In this document: piece by piece, positions 53,060-62,291 of the stretch
How positions within the stretch are numbered: position 1 is the first letter of the stretch
Layout: the number at the start of each line of letters is the position of its first letter
NCBI RefSeq assembly: GCF_030063355.1
Contig: NZ_JASISZ010000016.1
Span: 43,295 to 107,294, forward strand
Length of the DNA stretch: 64,000 bases
Direction of reading: 5' to 3'
DNA from: Streptomyces sp. PH10-H1
Lineage (GTDB): Bacteria; Actinomycetota; Actinomycetes; Streptomycetales; Streptomycetaceae
Program-made: the position numbers and the translations under genes
Notes under the pieces: generated by a model
What the model was told of the DNA's origin: nothing
The model's input: only the letters and a program-made list of their open reading frames with translations
The model's database searches: none

Positions 53060-53490
53060 TGCACCATCCTCCGATACGGGTCGAGGGGCGACGCCGCCGA
53101 ACCGGTCATCGTGGTCTTGATGTTGAGCCCCAGCATCGCCAGTCCGCGTACCTCGCAGGTGACGTCGATGGCGAAGAGACGGCCGGGTCTGAAGTCGTTC
53201 TCCGGTCTCGTCGCCACCCTGACGCTCCCTTCCACGCAGGTGCCCGTCAGATCCGCCTCAGCGGCGGCCTTGGCCTCACGCATCGCGCTTCCCGAATCGC
53301 GCTGAAGGGATCCGGCGCGAGCCGCGTCACGTGCAGCGCCGTCGACCCCACCGCGGCCGTCGACCATCTGCCCGAAGGCGACCAGCACCAGGATGAACAG
53401 GAACATCACCGGAGCGAGGATCACCACCTCGATGGTGGAGACGCCCTCGTCACCCGTTCGTTGAGCGCGGGTTCTCAGCCAGGCGCGCAT
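53056..53490 (-). CDS. TadE-like pseudopilin (second)
   Basis: 144 residues. The class-III prepilin site is DEG|VSTIE followed by VVILAPVMFLFILVLVAFGQ, with the conserved Glu at +5. Extracellular portion has paired Cys (LTGTC, DVTCEV). Likely a minor pilin. Needs a prepilin peptidase that is not in the window. Confidence 0.86.
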   Translation of the reverse strand: MRAWLRTRAQRTGDEGVSTIEVVILAPVMFLFILVLVAFGQMVDGRGGVDGAARDAARAGSLQRDSGSAMREAKAAAEADLTGTCVEGSVRVATRPENDFRPGRLFAIDVTCEVRGLAMLGLNIKTTMTGSAASPLDPYRRMVQ

Positions 53491-53497
53491 ACGGCTC

Positions 53498-53971
53498 TCA
53501 GCCCCCGTCCGGCACGAAACGCTCAACAGGCCCCTGCGACAGGGCGTCCACGGTGAAGTGCAGCCCCGGGAAGACCTGGGGAACCTCGGCGCGGATGTGG
53601 ACGCCGACGTTGTTCGGATCTGGCCTGATGGTCTCCACCGTCTTGTTGGTGAGCAACTGCGGCCCGAGCTGCTGGATGTAGCTGTCCGCCTTCGAGACCG
53701 CCTTCGCCCTCCAGCCGTCGGGATTCGCGTCCGCCTCGGCCCGCGCCTCGCGGGCGCCCGCCTGCGCGGCGGCCTGCGCGACATGGTCGGCGAAGAAGTA
53801 CAGCCCGAACTGCACGGTCGCGAAGATCATGAAGAAGAGGACCGGGGTGAGGAAGACGAACTCGATCGCGGTCATACCGCGGTCGTCCGCGGCACGCTTG
53901 CCCACACCGCTGTCGCCGCTGGCGGCTTGCAGCCGGCGGCGTACGAGGGCTTCGAGGCGTCGTCTCATCAT
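53498..53971 (-). CDS. TadE-like pseudopilin (first)
   Basis: 157 residues. DRG|MTAIE then FVFLTPVLFFMIFATVQFGLYFF; Glu at +5 after the cleavage Gly. It has a long basic leader (MMRRRLEALVRRRLQAASGD). A minor pilin of the Tad system, 7 bp upstream of the second TadE-like gene. Confidence 0.86.
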   Translation of the reverse strand: MMRRRLEALVRRRLQAASGDSGVGKRAADDRGMTAIEFVFLTPVLFFMIFATVQFGLYFFADHVAQAAAQAGAREARAEADANPDGWRAKAVSKADSYIQQLGPQLLTNKTVETIRPDPNNVGVHIRAEVPQVFPGLHFTVDALSQGPVERFVPDGG

Positions 53972-53996
53972 CCTGTGGTGGATACGGTCGGCTGGG

Positions 53997-54242
53997 CTAG
54001 CAGGTGCCGGCCGCCTTGGCGCCGTCGATGCACGTCTTGACCTTGTTGGCACCGTCGGTGAGTGCGGTGTTGATGATCGCGGCCACCACGCCGACGATCG
54101 CGACGACGACCGCCGAGATGATGACCCACTCCACGGCGGAAGCGCCGCGCGACGTCTCCTCCGACCGGGCACGCCGCACGCGCCCTTGCAGGAAGGTGAC
54201 AAGGAAGTCGATCGCCGGATGGCTGTTCTGCAGTCGGTTCAT
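53997..54242 (-). CDS. Flp-type small pilin
   Basis: 81 residues. SRG|ASAVE then WVIISAVVVAIVGVVAAIINTAL: Gly cleavage site, Glu at +5 and one hydrophobic helix. The mature peptide is about 48 residues and ends with two Cys (TCIDGAKAAGTC). Probably the major subunit of the Tad pilus, situated between tadC and the TadE-like genes. Confidence 0.85.
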   Translation of the reverse strand: MNRLQNSHPAIDFLVTFLQGRVRRARSEETSRGASAVEWVIISAVVVAIVGVVAAIINTALTDGANKVKTCIDGAKAAGTC

Positions 54243-54273
54243 GAGCGGATGTCCTCTCAGTAGGTGATGACGG

Positions 54274-55179
54274 TCAGACCTGGAAGACGCGCATTGCCGC
54301 GGGAAAGATCAGGAAGACCAGGAAGCCCGCGCACAGCAGCAGCTGCGCCACGATCATGGATTGCGACTTCTCACCCGCCGCGCCCTCGATCTCCGAGAGT
54401 TCGCGGTGGCGCATCGTCTCGGCGCGGGAAGCCAGGGATTCCCGGATCTTCGCGCCGTCGTCCGCCACCAGAGCGAGGGTGGTGGACAGATCCTGCAGTT
54501 CCTCGATGCCGAGGTCCTCGCCGAGCCGCCCCAGGGCGACCCACTGGCTCGTGCCGGTGATGCGGGCGTCCGCGAGGGTGTTGCGGATGCGCAGCAGCGC
54601 CCAGCCGTCGCTGATGTCGGCGGCGGCCATGAGCGCCTCGGGCAGACCGCGGCCGCCCGCGAGGTTCATGGAGACGAGGTTGAGGTACGCGCCGATGACC
54701 CGCCGCAGGTCGCGGCGCTTGTCGACGGCGTCGCGGCGGACCTCCAGGTCGGGCAGGAAGAAGAACAGCCCGCCGAAGGCCAGCGCGAGCCAGACCGGGA
54801 TGATCGGATTGCTGCCGAGGCCGAGCTGCCAGGCGATGCCGAAGAGCAGCGGGCCGAAGACCAGGCCGACGGCCGACAGCAGCACCTTGGTCGCGAGGAA
54901 GGCTTCCCAGCTGCGGTCCAGGACCGCGAGGTCGGCCCGGAGCGAGCGCTGTTCCCAGCCCCGCTGGAGGTAGAAGGCGGCGACACGCTGGCCGATGCGC
55001 CCCTTGGCGTCGATGGCGCGCGGTGCCGGGCCGCCGGCCGGGCCGGCCGCCCGCAGCGCGTCGATCTGGGCGACGGTGGCGACCGCACCGCGCTTGTTCG
55101 GTGTGAGGGCGCGGACGAGGGCGAAGATCCCGAGCCCGGCCAGGGCTCCGAACAGGATGGTGAGCGGAAGGTTGTTCAT
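54274..55179 (-). CDS. tadC: TadC-like type II secretion F-domain protein
   Basis: 301 residues with the T2SSF domain (about 130-260: GAYLNLVSMNLAGGRGLPEALM, RIRNTLADARITGTSQWVAL) and helices near the termini. Inner-membrane platform of the Tad pilus with TadB. Overlaps tadB stop-start by four bases. Confidence 0.88.
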   Translation of the reverse strand: MNNLPLTILFGALAGLGIFALVRALTPNKRGAVATVAQIDALRAAGPAGGPAPRAIDAKGRIGQRVAAFYLQRGWEQRSLRADLAVLDRSWEAFLATKVLLSAVGLVFGPLLFGIAWQLGLGSNPIIPVWLALAFGGLFFFLPDLEVRRDAVDKRRDLRRVIGAYLNLVSMNLAGGRGLPEALMAAADISDGWALLRIRNTLADARITGTSQWVALGRLGEDLGIEELQDLSTTLALVADDGAKIRESLASRAETMRHRELSEIEGAAGEKSQSMIVAQLLLCAGFLVFLIFPAAMRVFQV

Positions 55180-56099
55180 CGGATGCCCGCCTCCTGTCGT
55201 TCACGCCGCTGCGATTGCAGCTGCGGGTCCTGAGTGAGGAAGCGCTCCGGGGTCTCGATGCTGGAGAGCTTGCGCAGCCACCAGAAGCCTGCGGCGAACA
55301 GGGCGCACACGCAGGCCAGCACCAGCTGGCCGATAGGCGTCCCGTAGGGCTCGACGAAGCCGCGGTTGAAGATGGCCAGGCCCAGGACGAACAGCACCGA
55401 CACCGCGATGACGATCTGCACACTGCGCCGGGTGCTCGCGCGCTGGGCCATGACGCGCTGGCGCATGTCGACTTCCTCGCGGGCCGACTTGGCGAGGGCG
55501 CCAAGGACTTCGCGCAGACCGGGGCCGCGCAGCCGGGAGTTGAGGATGAGGGCTGCGATGATGATGTCGGCGGAGGCGTCGTCGATCTCGTCGGCCAGGT
55601 GCTGGAGCGCCTCCGGCAGGGGCGTACGGGACCGGAGGCGGTCGACGAGCGACTCCAGGTGGGTACGGAGCGCCGGTGCGGCGGCCCGCGCGGAGGCCGG
55701 TATGGCCTGCTCCAGGCCGACGGCGCCCGCGATGGTGTCGCGCAGCGATTCGGTCCAGGCGGCGAGCGCCTCGACCCGCTTCATGGCGGCGCGTTCCTCG
55801 GCGGCGCCGCCGAAGAGGCGGTCCCAGGTGAAGACGAGGATGCCGGTGGCGGCGCCCATGACCACCCACCGGGTCAGGGCCAGGACGACGAGGCCGCCGC
55901 CGATGGCCAGCGAGCCGCGGGTGGACAGGAACCGGGCCAGTTCCGCGGCGCGCTTGCTGTTGTCCTTGCCTGCCGCGCCGGGCTTGGGCGCCCAGCCGCG
56001 CAGCGCGACGATGAACAGCGCGATACCGCCGCCGACGGCAGTGCCGGCCAGCAGTCCGTACAGCACGGGCAGGGAGAAGACGCCGGTCATCATTGCCAC
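55176..56099 (-). CDS. tadB: TadB-like type II secretion F-domain protein
   Basis: 307 residues. N-terminal helices (LAGTAVGGGIALFIVAL, LVVLALTRWVVMGAATGILVF), then a T2SSF domain (WTESLRDTIAGAVGLEQAIPA and SRLRGPGLREVLGALAKSA), and C-terminal helices (IVIAVSVLFVLGLAIF). It partners TadC as the pilus platform. It overlaps cpaF by 10 bp. Confidence 0.88.
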   Translation of the reverse strand: MAMMTGVFSLPVLYGLLAGTAVGGGIALFIVALRGWAPKPGAAGKDNSKRAAELARFLSTRGSLAIGGGLVVLALTRWVVMGAATGILVFTWDRLFGGAAEERAAMKRVEALAAWTESLRDTIAGAVGLEQAIPASARAAAPALRTHLESLVDRLRSRTPLPEALQHLADEIDDASADIIIAALILNSRLRGPGLREVLGALAKSAREEVDMRQRVMAQRASTRRSVQIVIAVSVLFVLGLAIFNRGFVEPYGTPIGQLVLACVCALFAAGFWWLRKLSSIETPERFLTQDPQLQSQRRERQEAGIR

Positions 56100-57397
56100 A
56101 CCCCCGAGGGCTGGTAGCCGTTGGCGAGGAGTTCGTCCAGGCAGGACAGGGGCGCGTGCGGGTAGGCCCGCCCGTCCCTGCCCTCGGCGAAGACCTCGCT
56201 GGACAGGACGCGGCCGTCGATGCCGTTGACCTCCCTGATGGAGGTGACGACGCGGCGCAGGGTGCCGCCGCGTTCGAAGTCGTTGCGCCGCTGGACGAAG
56301 ACGACGAAGTCGATGGCGCCCGCAACGAGCATCTGGGAGGCCTCGACGGGCAGCCGTTCCTTCGCCTGGAGGGCGTAGGTGGAGATGCGGTTGAAGACCT
56401 CGGCGGAGCTGTTGGCGTGGATCGTGGACAGCGAGCCGTCGTTGCCCTGCGACATGGCGTTGAGCATGGTGACGATCTCGTCGCCGAGTACCTCACCGAC
56501 GATGACGCGCGACGGGTTCATACGCAGCGACCGCCGCACCAGCTCGGCCATCGAGATCATGCCCTGGCCCTCGGAGTTGGGCAGCCGTTCCTCGAACGCC
56601 ACGACGTTCGGGTGGAGTTCGGGGAACTGGTCGAGGCCGAGCTCCAGGGCCCGTTCCACGGTGATCAGGCGCTCGGTCGGGCCGATGACGTTCGCGAGCG
56701 CGCGCAGCAGCGTCGTCTTGCCGGCGTTGGTGGCCCCCGCGATCATGATGTTCTTGCGGGCCAGCACGGCGGCGCTCAGGAACGAGTGCAGCTCCGGGGT
56801 GAGGGTGTTGTTGCCGACCAGGTCGGAGAGGAAGACCTTGCCGAGCCGGGCCCGGCGGATGGACAGCGCGGGGCGTCGCGTGACGTCCATGACGGCGGAC
56901 AGCCGCGAGCCGTCCGGGAGCCGGAGGTCGAGCTGCGGATTCGCCGAGTCGAAGGGGCGCGACGACAGGCCGGAGTACGCGCCGAGCACCTGGATCAGCT
57001 CGATGAGTTCCTCGTCGGACTCCGCGACGGGGTCGGCCTGCAGCTCGCGGCCGTCCGAGTAGCCGACGAAGACCTGGTCGCAGCCGTTGATGTCGATGTT
57101 CTCGACCGCCGGGTCGTCCAGCAGCGGCTGGAGCCTGCCGACGCCGAACAGCGCGGCGTGCACGGCCGCCGCGTACGCCTCCTCGGTCTCCGCGTTGGGC
57201 GGGGTACGACCGAGGTTGATCTCGGCGCGCGCGTAGTCCTCCAGGATCTGCCCGATGACGGCGCGGGCGAACTGCCGCTCGTCCTCTGGCGACATCGCGG
57301 GAACGCCCGACGCCTGGTCGAGGCGGCGCTGCTCGGATATGCGGTCGCCCGCGTCCTGCCGGAACCGCTTGACGAGCGTGTGGTCCATCGCGCTCAT
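56090..57397 (-). CDS. cpaF: CpaF/TadA-family secretion ATPase
   Basis: 435 residues. The hexameric pilus-assembly ATPase of the Tad system. The N-terminal domain has DPAVENIDINGCDQVFV. The Walker A is MIAGATNAGKTTLLRALA (about 225), with the Asp box VERALELGLDQFPELHPNV, Walker B RVIVGEVLGDEIVTML and the His box GNDGSLSTIHANSS. Complete. Confidence 0.94.
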   Translation of the reverse strand: MSAMDHTLVKRFRQDAGDRISEQRRLDQASGVPAMSPEDERQFARAVIGQILEDYARAEINLGRTPPNAETEEAYAAAVHAALFGVGRLQPLLDDPAVENIDINGCDQVFVGYSDGRELQADPVAESDEELIELIQVLGAYSGLSSRPFDSANPQLDLRLPDGSRLSAVMDVTRRPALSIRRARLGKVFLSDLVGNNTLTPELHSFLSAAVLARKNIMIAGATNAGKTTLLRALANVIGPTERLITVERALELGLDQFPELHPNVVAFEERLPNSEGQGMISMAELVRRSLRMNPSRVIVGEVLGDEIVTMLNAMSQGNDGSLSTIHANSSAEVFNRISTYALQAKERLPVEASQMLVAGAIDFVVFVQRRNDFERGGTLRRVVTSIREVNGIDGRVLSSEVFAEGRDGRAYPHAPLSCLDELLANGYQPSGVWQ

Positions 57398-57455
57398 CGC
57401 GAAGCCTCGCTCAGCTCGGGTCCCGCTGTCCGCTCGCTTCGCTCAATTCGCTCAC

Positions 57456-58256
57456 TCATCGCAGGACCCCGTACCGGTGCGGCACATCGGCGGTGATCTG
57501 CCGGGCGGAACGGATCAGCAGCGACTTGTCGAGGCGGCCGCGGCGGCGGCCGGCCAGCTGCTCGGCGCCCGCCGGGTCGTGCGCGAGGGTGCCGACGACG
57601 CGGGCGGCGATCTGGGAGGCGACGAGCATGTCGTTGACCTGGCTGACGATTCGCGCGCTCTGTCCCGGTTCGGTGACGAGCAGCACGCCGATCGGCGGGT
57701 AGCCGAGCGCGGCCGCGCCCCGCTGCGAACCATGCAGCTTGGCGGAGAGCGCGGCGGCGCGGTCCCGTACCCGGGCCAGCTGCTCGGGCTCGGTACGGGA
57801 CACCAGCAGGACGAGCGAGGCGTGCGCGAACAGCTCGAGCGAGGGCGAATCGGCGCCGATCCGGCCGCAGTCGGCGATGACGTCGGCCGCGCCGTTGGGC
57901 GACTCGGCGAGCGTCGCGAAGGCCCGGCCCAGCGTCGGCCACAGGCCGACCAGTCCGGCCGCCTGCTCGGAACTGCCGAGGCCGACGACGACATCGAGGC
58001 CGCCGGAGAGCGGCTGCGCGTGATCCCACAACTGTTCGGCCGCCAGCCCGCGGCGGGCGGTGGCGGCCAGCGACAGCATCCCGGTGTTCGGGTCGAGCAT
58101 GCCGCCGTGCGCGGCCGGGCTGCGGTAGACGAGGTCACCGCCCGACGGGTCCGCCTCCACGAGCAGCGCGCGGCGCGGCCATACGGCGGCGAGCGCGACG
58201 GTCGCCGTGGTCACTCCCGGCGAACCCTTGTCCGCCGCGATGGCGATAAGTGCCAT
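57456..58256 (-). CDS. CpaE/MinD-like P-loop ATPase
   Basis: 266 residues. The deviant Walker A is AADKGSPGVTTATVALA at the N-terminus, followed by LLVEADPSGGDLVYR and VIADCGRIGADSPSLEL (Walker B-like). It is the pilus localisation ATPase seen in Tad loci, lacking the response-regulator-like domain of CpaE. It lies between cpaF and the cpaB-like gene. Confidence 0.85.
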   Translation of the reverse strand: MALIAIAADKGSPGVTTATVALAAVWPRRALLVEADPSGGDLVYRSPAAHGGMLDPNTGMLSLAATARRGLAAEQLWDHAQPLSGGLDVVVGLGSSEQAAGLVGLWPTLGRAFATLAESPNGAADVIADCGRIGADSPSLELFAHASLVLLVSRTEPEQLARVRDRAAALSAKLHGSQRGAAALGYPPIGVLLVTEPGQSARIVSQVNDMLVASQIAARVVGTLAHDPAGAEQLAGRRRGRLDKSLLIRSARQITADVPHRYGVLR

Positions 58257-58264
58257 GGCGGGCC

Positions 58265-58993
58265 TCAGCCCTTGTTGGCGGGAACGAGCACCAGCGAGAC
58301 CTCGCCGGCGGACGCGGCCAGCGTCAGCGGGCCGGCGTCGCTCTGGTCGACGATGATCGAGTACGCGCTGTCGCCACTGCTGATCCCGTCGCCCCCGCCG
58401 CCCGGCACGGCCTTGACCTTGGCCTTGCTCGTGAGCAGCGTCGTCCCGGAGCCGGTGGCGCTGTTCGCGGACTTCGCCGCGTCACTGCCCACGCGGTAAA
58501 CGGCGACCGCGTCGCCGACCCGCAGCCCGTCGGGGAATTGTCCGCGCTTGAGGGAAAGGCCGATGACCGCGGTGCCCGCTTTCAGCTGGCTGTCCGCGCT
58601 GCTCAGCATTTGCTTGACGAGAACGGTCCCGCCGACGAGGTCCGTTGCGGCCCGGTAGTTCCGCAGATCGTCCTTGGCCGCCCAGTCCACATATTTGATA
58701 TCCGAACCATCGGCGACCATCACTTCTCTGATCGCCGAAGCCGGAATGGCCTCGCCCGCCGGCACCGTCTGCGTGACCTCGATCGCGGAAATGCGATTCC
58801 CGGCCCGCATGACGAGCACCGTCGCACCGAGCGCTCCAACGAGGATGAGCAGCACGGCGAGCGCGGCCAGTGCCGGCTTCCGCTCCCGCGGGGCGACCGG
58901 AAGCCGCTCACCCGTCGGGCCGCCCATCATCGGCGCGGGCGCGGACGGCCTGCCGCCACCGGTACCCGGAGCGGAACGTTCTCTGATCTTCAC
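58265..58993 (-). CDS. CpaB-like SAF-domain protein
   Basis: 242 residues. One N-terminal helix (LAALAVLLILVGALGATVLVM), then the SAF domain: TVPAGEAIPASAIREVMVAD, LVGGTVLVKQML and FPDGLRVGDAVAVYRVG. CpaB/RcpC proteins stabilise or modify Flp pili. GTG 58993 chosen; it is the first gene of the Tad operon in this window. The 336-bp divergent gap to the lipoprotein should carry the pilus promoter. Confidence 0.84.
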   Translation of the reverse strand: MKIRERSAPGTGGGRPSAPAPMMGGPTGERLPVAPRERKPALAALAVLLILVGALGATVLVMRAGNRISAIEVTQTVPAGEAIPASAIREVMVADGSDIKYVDWAAKDDLRNYRAATDLVGGTVLVKQMLSSADSQLKAGTAVIGLSLKRGQFPDGLRVGDAVAVYRVGSDAAKSANSATGSGTTLLTSKAKVKAVPGGGGDGISSGDSAYSIIVDQSDAGPLTLAASAGEVSLVLVPANKG

Positions 58994-59329
58994 GTCAATG
59001 CCCCCGTCGAGCTGGCGTGCTTGGACTCCTGGCTGCATGGGGAGAGGTTGTCGCGCTCCGGACGGCGACAGCCCGCGGGCCGGTGTCAAGTCACCGCACG
59101 CTATCAGCGCCACATAAACACCCTCAAGGCGCATCGTGTGACAGGAGACTCACGGAAGCGCAACAGAACTCTCCGTGATCACGCCAAGCCCGGTATGCCT
59201 TGCGCAGCGAATGTGACTTCGGCGTGCGGACCTGGTCACGGAACGGGCGGGATCCCTGTAACCGCTCCGGCATCACGGGTAGCGTCGGATCCCAATGCTC
59301 TGTCCGCGCACCACACGGGGGACCCCATC

Positions 59330-59992
59330 GTGACCCGCAGCACGCTGCCCACCGCCACCGCCGTCGCCCTGACCCTGGCCACGGCCCTGGCCCTGACCGC
59401 CTGCGGCAGCGACTCCAAACCCTCCAACGAAATCAGCGGCATCCCGACCACAGCAGCAACCACGGCCCCGGCCACCCCGAGCGCGACGCCCGGCGATTCC
59501 GTGAAGCGTCCGCCCACGGACCTGCCCAGCGATCTCAAGATGGTCTTCACATGGCCGAAGACCGGCGACTCGGCTCGCGACAGTGTCCTCAACGACGGCG
59601 AGCAGTACATCCGTGCGATCAAGCGTGCGAGTGCCAAGAACGACCTCAAGGACCCGGCCTACGCGTTCTACTCGCGCAACGAGGGCCTTGTGTACGCACA
59701 TAACCAGGTCAAGGCGAACATTGACGGCGGCTGGGCACCCACCGGCGACGACCGCTACTACGAGGCGAAGGCCGATGTCTTCAAGGCGGGTTCCGCGACC
59801 CTCACATTCTGCCGGGACCAGAGCAAGGTCTTCAGCAAGAAGGTGAAGACAGGAGAGGTCGTACGTAGTCCCGCCAACGACAAGAGCTACGTCCTGTACA
59901 ACCTGCTGCTGGTCAAGGACGGTTCTTCCAACGGCGTCTGGCAGACGTCCAAAATCACGGTTCTCGAGGGGGCGCTCCAGTGCAAGGGATAG
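59330..59992 (+). CDS. Lipoprotein of unknown function
   Basis: 220 residues. Signal VTRSTLPTATAVALTLATA with lipobox LTAC (about 22-25), then a low-complexity Pro/Thr linker and a small globular domain, about residues 65-218, containing two Cys (TFCRDQ, ALQCKG). It looks like a small helical/beta domain; I do not recognise the family. The GTG has GGGGGA upstream. It overlaps the following gene by 13 bp. A damaged copy follows at 61058. Confidence 0.78.
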   Translation: MTRSTLPTATAVALTLATALALTACGSDSKPSNEISGIPTTAATTAPATPSATPGDSVKRPPTDLPSDLKMVFTWPKTGDSARDSVLNDGEQYIRAIKRASAKNDLKDPAYAFYSRNEGLVYAHNQVKANIDGGWAPTGDDRYYEAKADVFKAGSATLTFCRDQSKVFSKKVKTGEVVRSPANDKSYVLYNLLLVKDGSSNGVWQTSKITVLEGALQCKG

Positions 59993-61011
59993 GCAGGAGT
60001 CGTCGGCGGCTGACCAAGGCGGCTTTGGGTGCGTCGCTGGTGTTGTCTCTGAGCCTCCCAGCAGCCCTGACGAGTCCAGCCGCCGCGAATGAGGTTCCTT
60101 CGCCCGGCACCACGGGCGGAACCAACGGTCAGGACCTCACCGCTGGTGTAAGTTCCATTCGCTTCGAACCCGCGACGCCGCCTCCGGGGGCCGCACTCAC
60201 CGCCACCACCGGCTGGACACCACCGGCCTGCTGGCTGGAACCGCAGTACACCGCCGAGCAACTCAAGGTGGAGCGTGAGCACACCTGGGGCCTGGGGTCG
60301 ACCGGCGACGCTTGGGAACAGCAGGAGCGGGATTTCTACGTCAATGGCCATCCACACACCGATTTCGAGATCCCGAACTCGGACAAGGGTCTGTGGTGGA
60401 ACGGTGTCGCCAACCCCAACCGCAAGGCCGATCCAGCCTCGTTGAAGTGCTTTCAGGAACATTCTGCATGGGTCCTGAAGGGCACGATCCCTGATGTGGG
60501 GATCGCCGTCACGCCCGAGATTCTGGCCAAAGCCGCCTATGACCGGATCCGCGTTCCCGACACGGATGTCTCTCTCTCACCTGCCGCCGGATCACAGAAG
60601 GTAAACCTCAACACCTGGGTCTGGCTGGACAAGGCTGACTTCAAGCCGGTCTCCGTCACGGCCCGCCTGCCGGCCCTCGGTCTGTGGGCGACCACAACGG
60701 CCACCCCGATAGGCCTCCATCTGGAGGCAGGCACCAGCGATGCCGATCTCTACCCTGCGTCCGGCGACTGCGGGATAAACAAGGACGGCAGCATCGGCAC
60801 CCCGTACAAGACCGGGGACAACGGCGTAGCGCCGCCTTGTGGCGTGACTTACCGCCGCGCCTCAACGGGCGGGGCATATCCGCTCAAGGCCACAGTGACC
60901 TGGAAGGTCGAATGGCGCGGGAGCGGTAACACAGGCGACGTGCTCCCCAGCGGAACATTCGACAGAACAACCCCAGTCACCGTTCAAGAGATCCAGGCGG
61001 TCGTCCGCTGA
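59980..61011 (+). CDS. Secreted protein of unknown function
   Basis: 343 residues with signal peptide LTKAALGASLVLSLSLPAALTSPAAA (cleaved about residue 35). The mature part is rich in Trp and has four Cys (WTPPACWLEP, SLKCFQ, ASGDCGIN, PPCGVTY), likely two disulfides. No enzyme motif is seen. It overlaps the lipoprotein gene and shares its transcript. It is common near Tad loci in Streptomyces, and a surface role is plausible. Confidence 0.75.
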   Translation: MQGIGRSRRRLTKAALGASLVLSLSLPAALTSPAAANEVPSPGTTGGTNGQDLTAGVSSIRFEPATPPPGAALTATTGWTPPACWLEPQYTAEQLKVEREHTWGLGSTGDAWEQQERDFYVNGHPHTDFEIPNSDKGLWWNGVANPNRKADPASLKCFQEHSAWVLKGTIPDVGIAVTPEILAKAAYDRIRVPDTDVSLSPAAGSQKVNLNTWVWLDKADFKPVSVTARLPALGLWATTTATPIGLHLEAGTSDADLYPASGDCGINKDGSIGTPYKTGDNGVAPPCGVTYRRASTGGAYPLKATVTWKVEWRGSGNTGDVLPSGTFDRTTPVTVQEIQAVVR

Positions 61012-61057
61012 ATTACGCATCCGCGAAGGCCGCTGACGGAACATGAAGGATCCCATC

Positions 61058-61814
61058 GTGACCCGCAGTACGCTGCCCATCGCCGCTGTCCTCACCATGG
61101 CCACGGCCATGGTCCTGACCGGCTCTGGCGGCAGCGACTCCACAGCCTCCGACGAGGCCACCGGCGTCCCCGCAACGACCCCTGCCACGCCGAACGCCTC
61201 AGGGGCAGAGGCCGACACGCCGACCTTCAAACTGCCGTCCGACGTCAAGGTCAAGATCGAAGGCTTCGAGAGCAGCGATGCCACGAAGAAGGTCGCGCTC
61301 CGGGACACGTCGTACGCCATCACCGCCATCCTTGAGGCGGAGGCGTCGGCCGCCGACAAGGAAACCCCGAACTTCAAGCGGTACTTCCACCGGTCTCCAA
61401 GGCGCGGAGTTCGCCGACACGATCATCAAGTACGGCAGAGATGGAAAGGTCATCACCGGCTCATACCGCTACTCCAAAGCGTCGGCGGTCATCGTCAGCG
61501 GCACCTCCGCAAAGGTGACGTACTGCGAAGACCAGCGCGAGGGGTACGACAAGGACTTGAAGACCGGAAAGGTCCAGAAGAACGCGCCGTCCCCTCAGGA
61601 TTACTCGCTCTGGTCGCTGATGCTCTCCAAGGCCAGTTCCGGCGATTGGCAGACTTTCAGTTTCGACGTGAAGGAAGGCGCGACGGAATGCCAAGTCGCC
61701 TCATCCGTCGCCTCGGTCGCGGTGCGCAGCGTCAGTGCTCACGGTCGGCCCCCTGAGCACCCCCACGGGTCCGGCCTCCAGCGCCGCCAGGACCGCAGTA
61801 CCTCGCGAACGTAG
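61058..61814 (+). pseudogene. Decayed second copy of the lipoprotein
   Basis: The start is nearly identical to that of the lipoprotein at 59330 (VTRSTLPIAAVLTMATAMVLTG). The lipobox Cys is Ser (LTGSGG), so it cannot be lipidated. At about 61385 one extra base shifts the frame; the remainder of the domain (STGLQGAEFADTIIK, KVTYCEDQ, KTGKVQKN) continues in another frame to 61814, past where the parent protein ends. The ancestral function would have been that of the lipoprotein. Confidence 0.8.
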
Positions 61815-61906
61815 CGATACACCGGGCATGCCCAGCCGATCCGGGCCGTCGTCAAGCCAACGCCGTAGCCCGGCCGGCCGGCCGACCATGCCCGATTCCG
61901 CCATCG

Positions 61907-62185
61907 TCAGTCATGGCCGCCGCGAGCAAGGGCGCGGTCGACATCCATAAGGCGTTCTCGCGCGCCAACGATGGCTTTGTGCAGAGCGTGGATAGCTTCG
62001 TCGTGGTCTTTGGTGAGTCGGTCGGAGAAGAGGGCAAGGCGGCCGAGGGTGTTGTTGGCCTTGGCGTCGCCGATCTCGGCGTCGGTGGGCGCGGCCGGTG
62101 CTGTCGGCGGGGCGGGGAGGAGGTAGGTGATGCGTCCGTAGATCTCGTTGAGGATTGCCTCGGTGACAACGAGCGATTCGGTCAT
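61907..62185 (-). CDS. Small helical protein, divergent from T7SS-type gene
   Basis: 92 residues. MTESLVVTEAILNEIYGRIT followed by an amphipathic helical core and a second helix (LFSDRLTKDHDEAIHALHKAIVGARERL). No WxG is seen, but the size and two-helix pattern recall partner proteins of T7SS-secreted proteins. ATG 62185 follows GGGGAGA. Function unknown. Confidence 0.65.
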   Translation of the reverse strand: MTESLVVTEAILNEIYGRITYLLPAPPTAPAAPTDAEIGDAKANNTLGRLALFSDRLTKDHDEAIHALHKAIVGARERLMDVDRALARGGHD

Positions 62186-62291
62186 TCTCTCCCCATCAGT
62201 GGTGGCCGCAGGCGCTAGTGACGTGTGTGACGTGATACCGCTACTGTTCCCTTTGTAGCGCATTGGGATGATGCGCCGTCAAGGGGGACTG

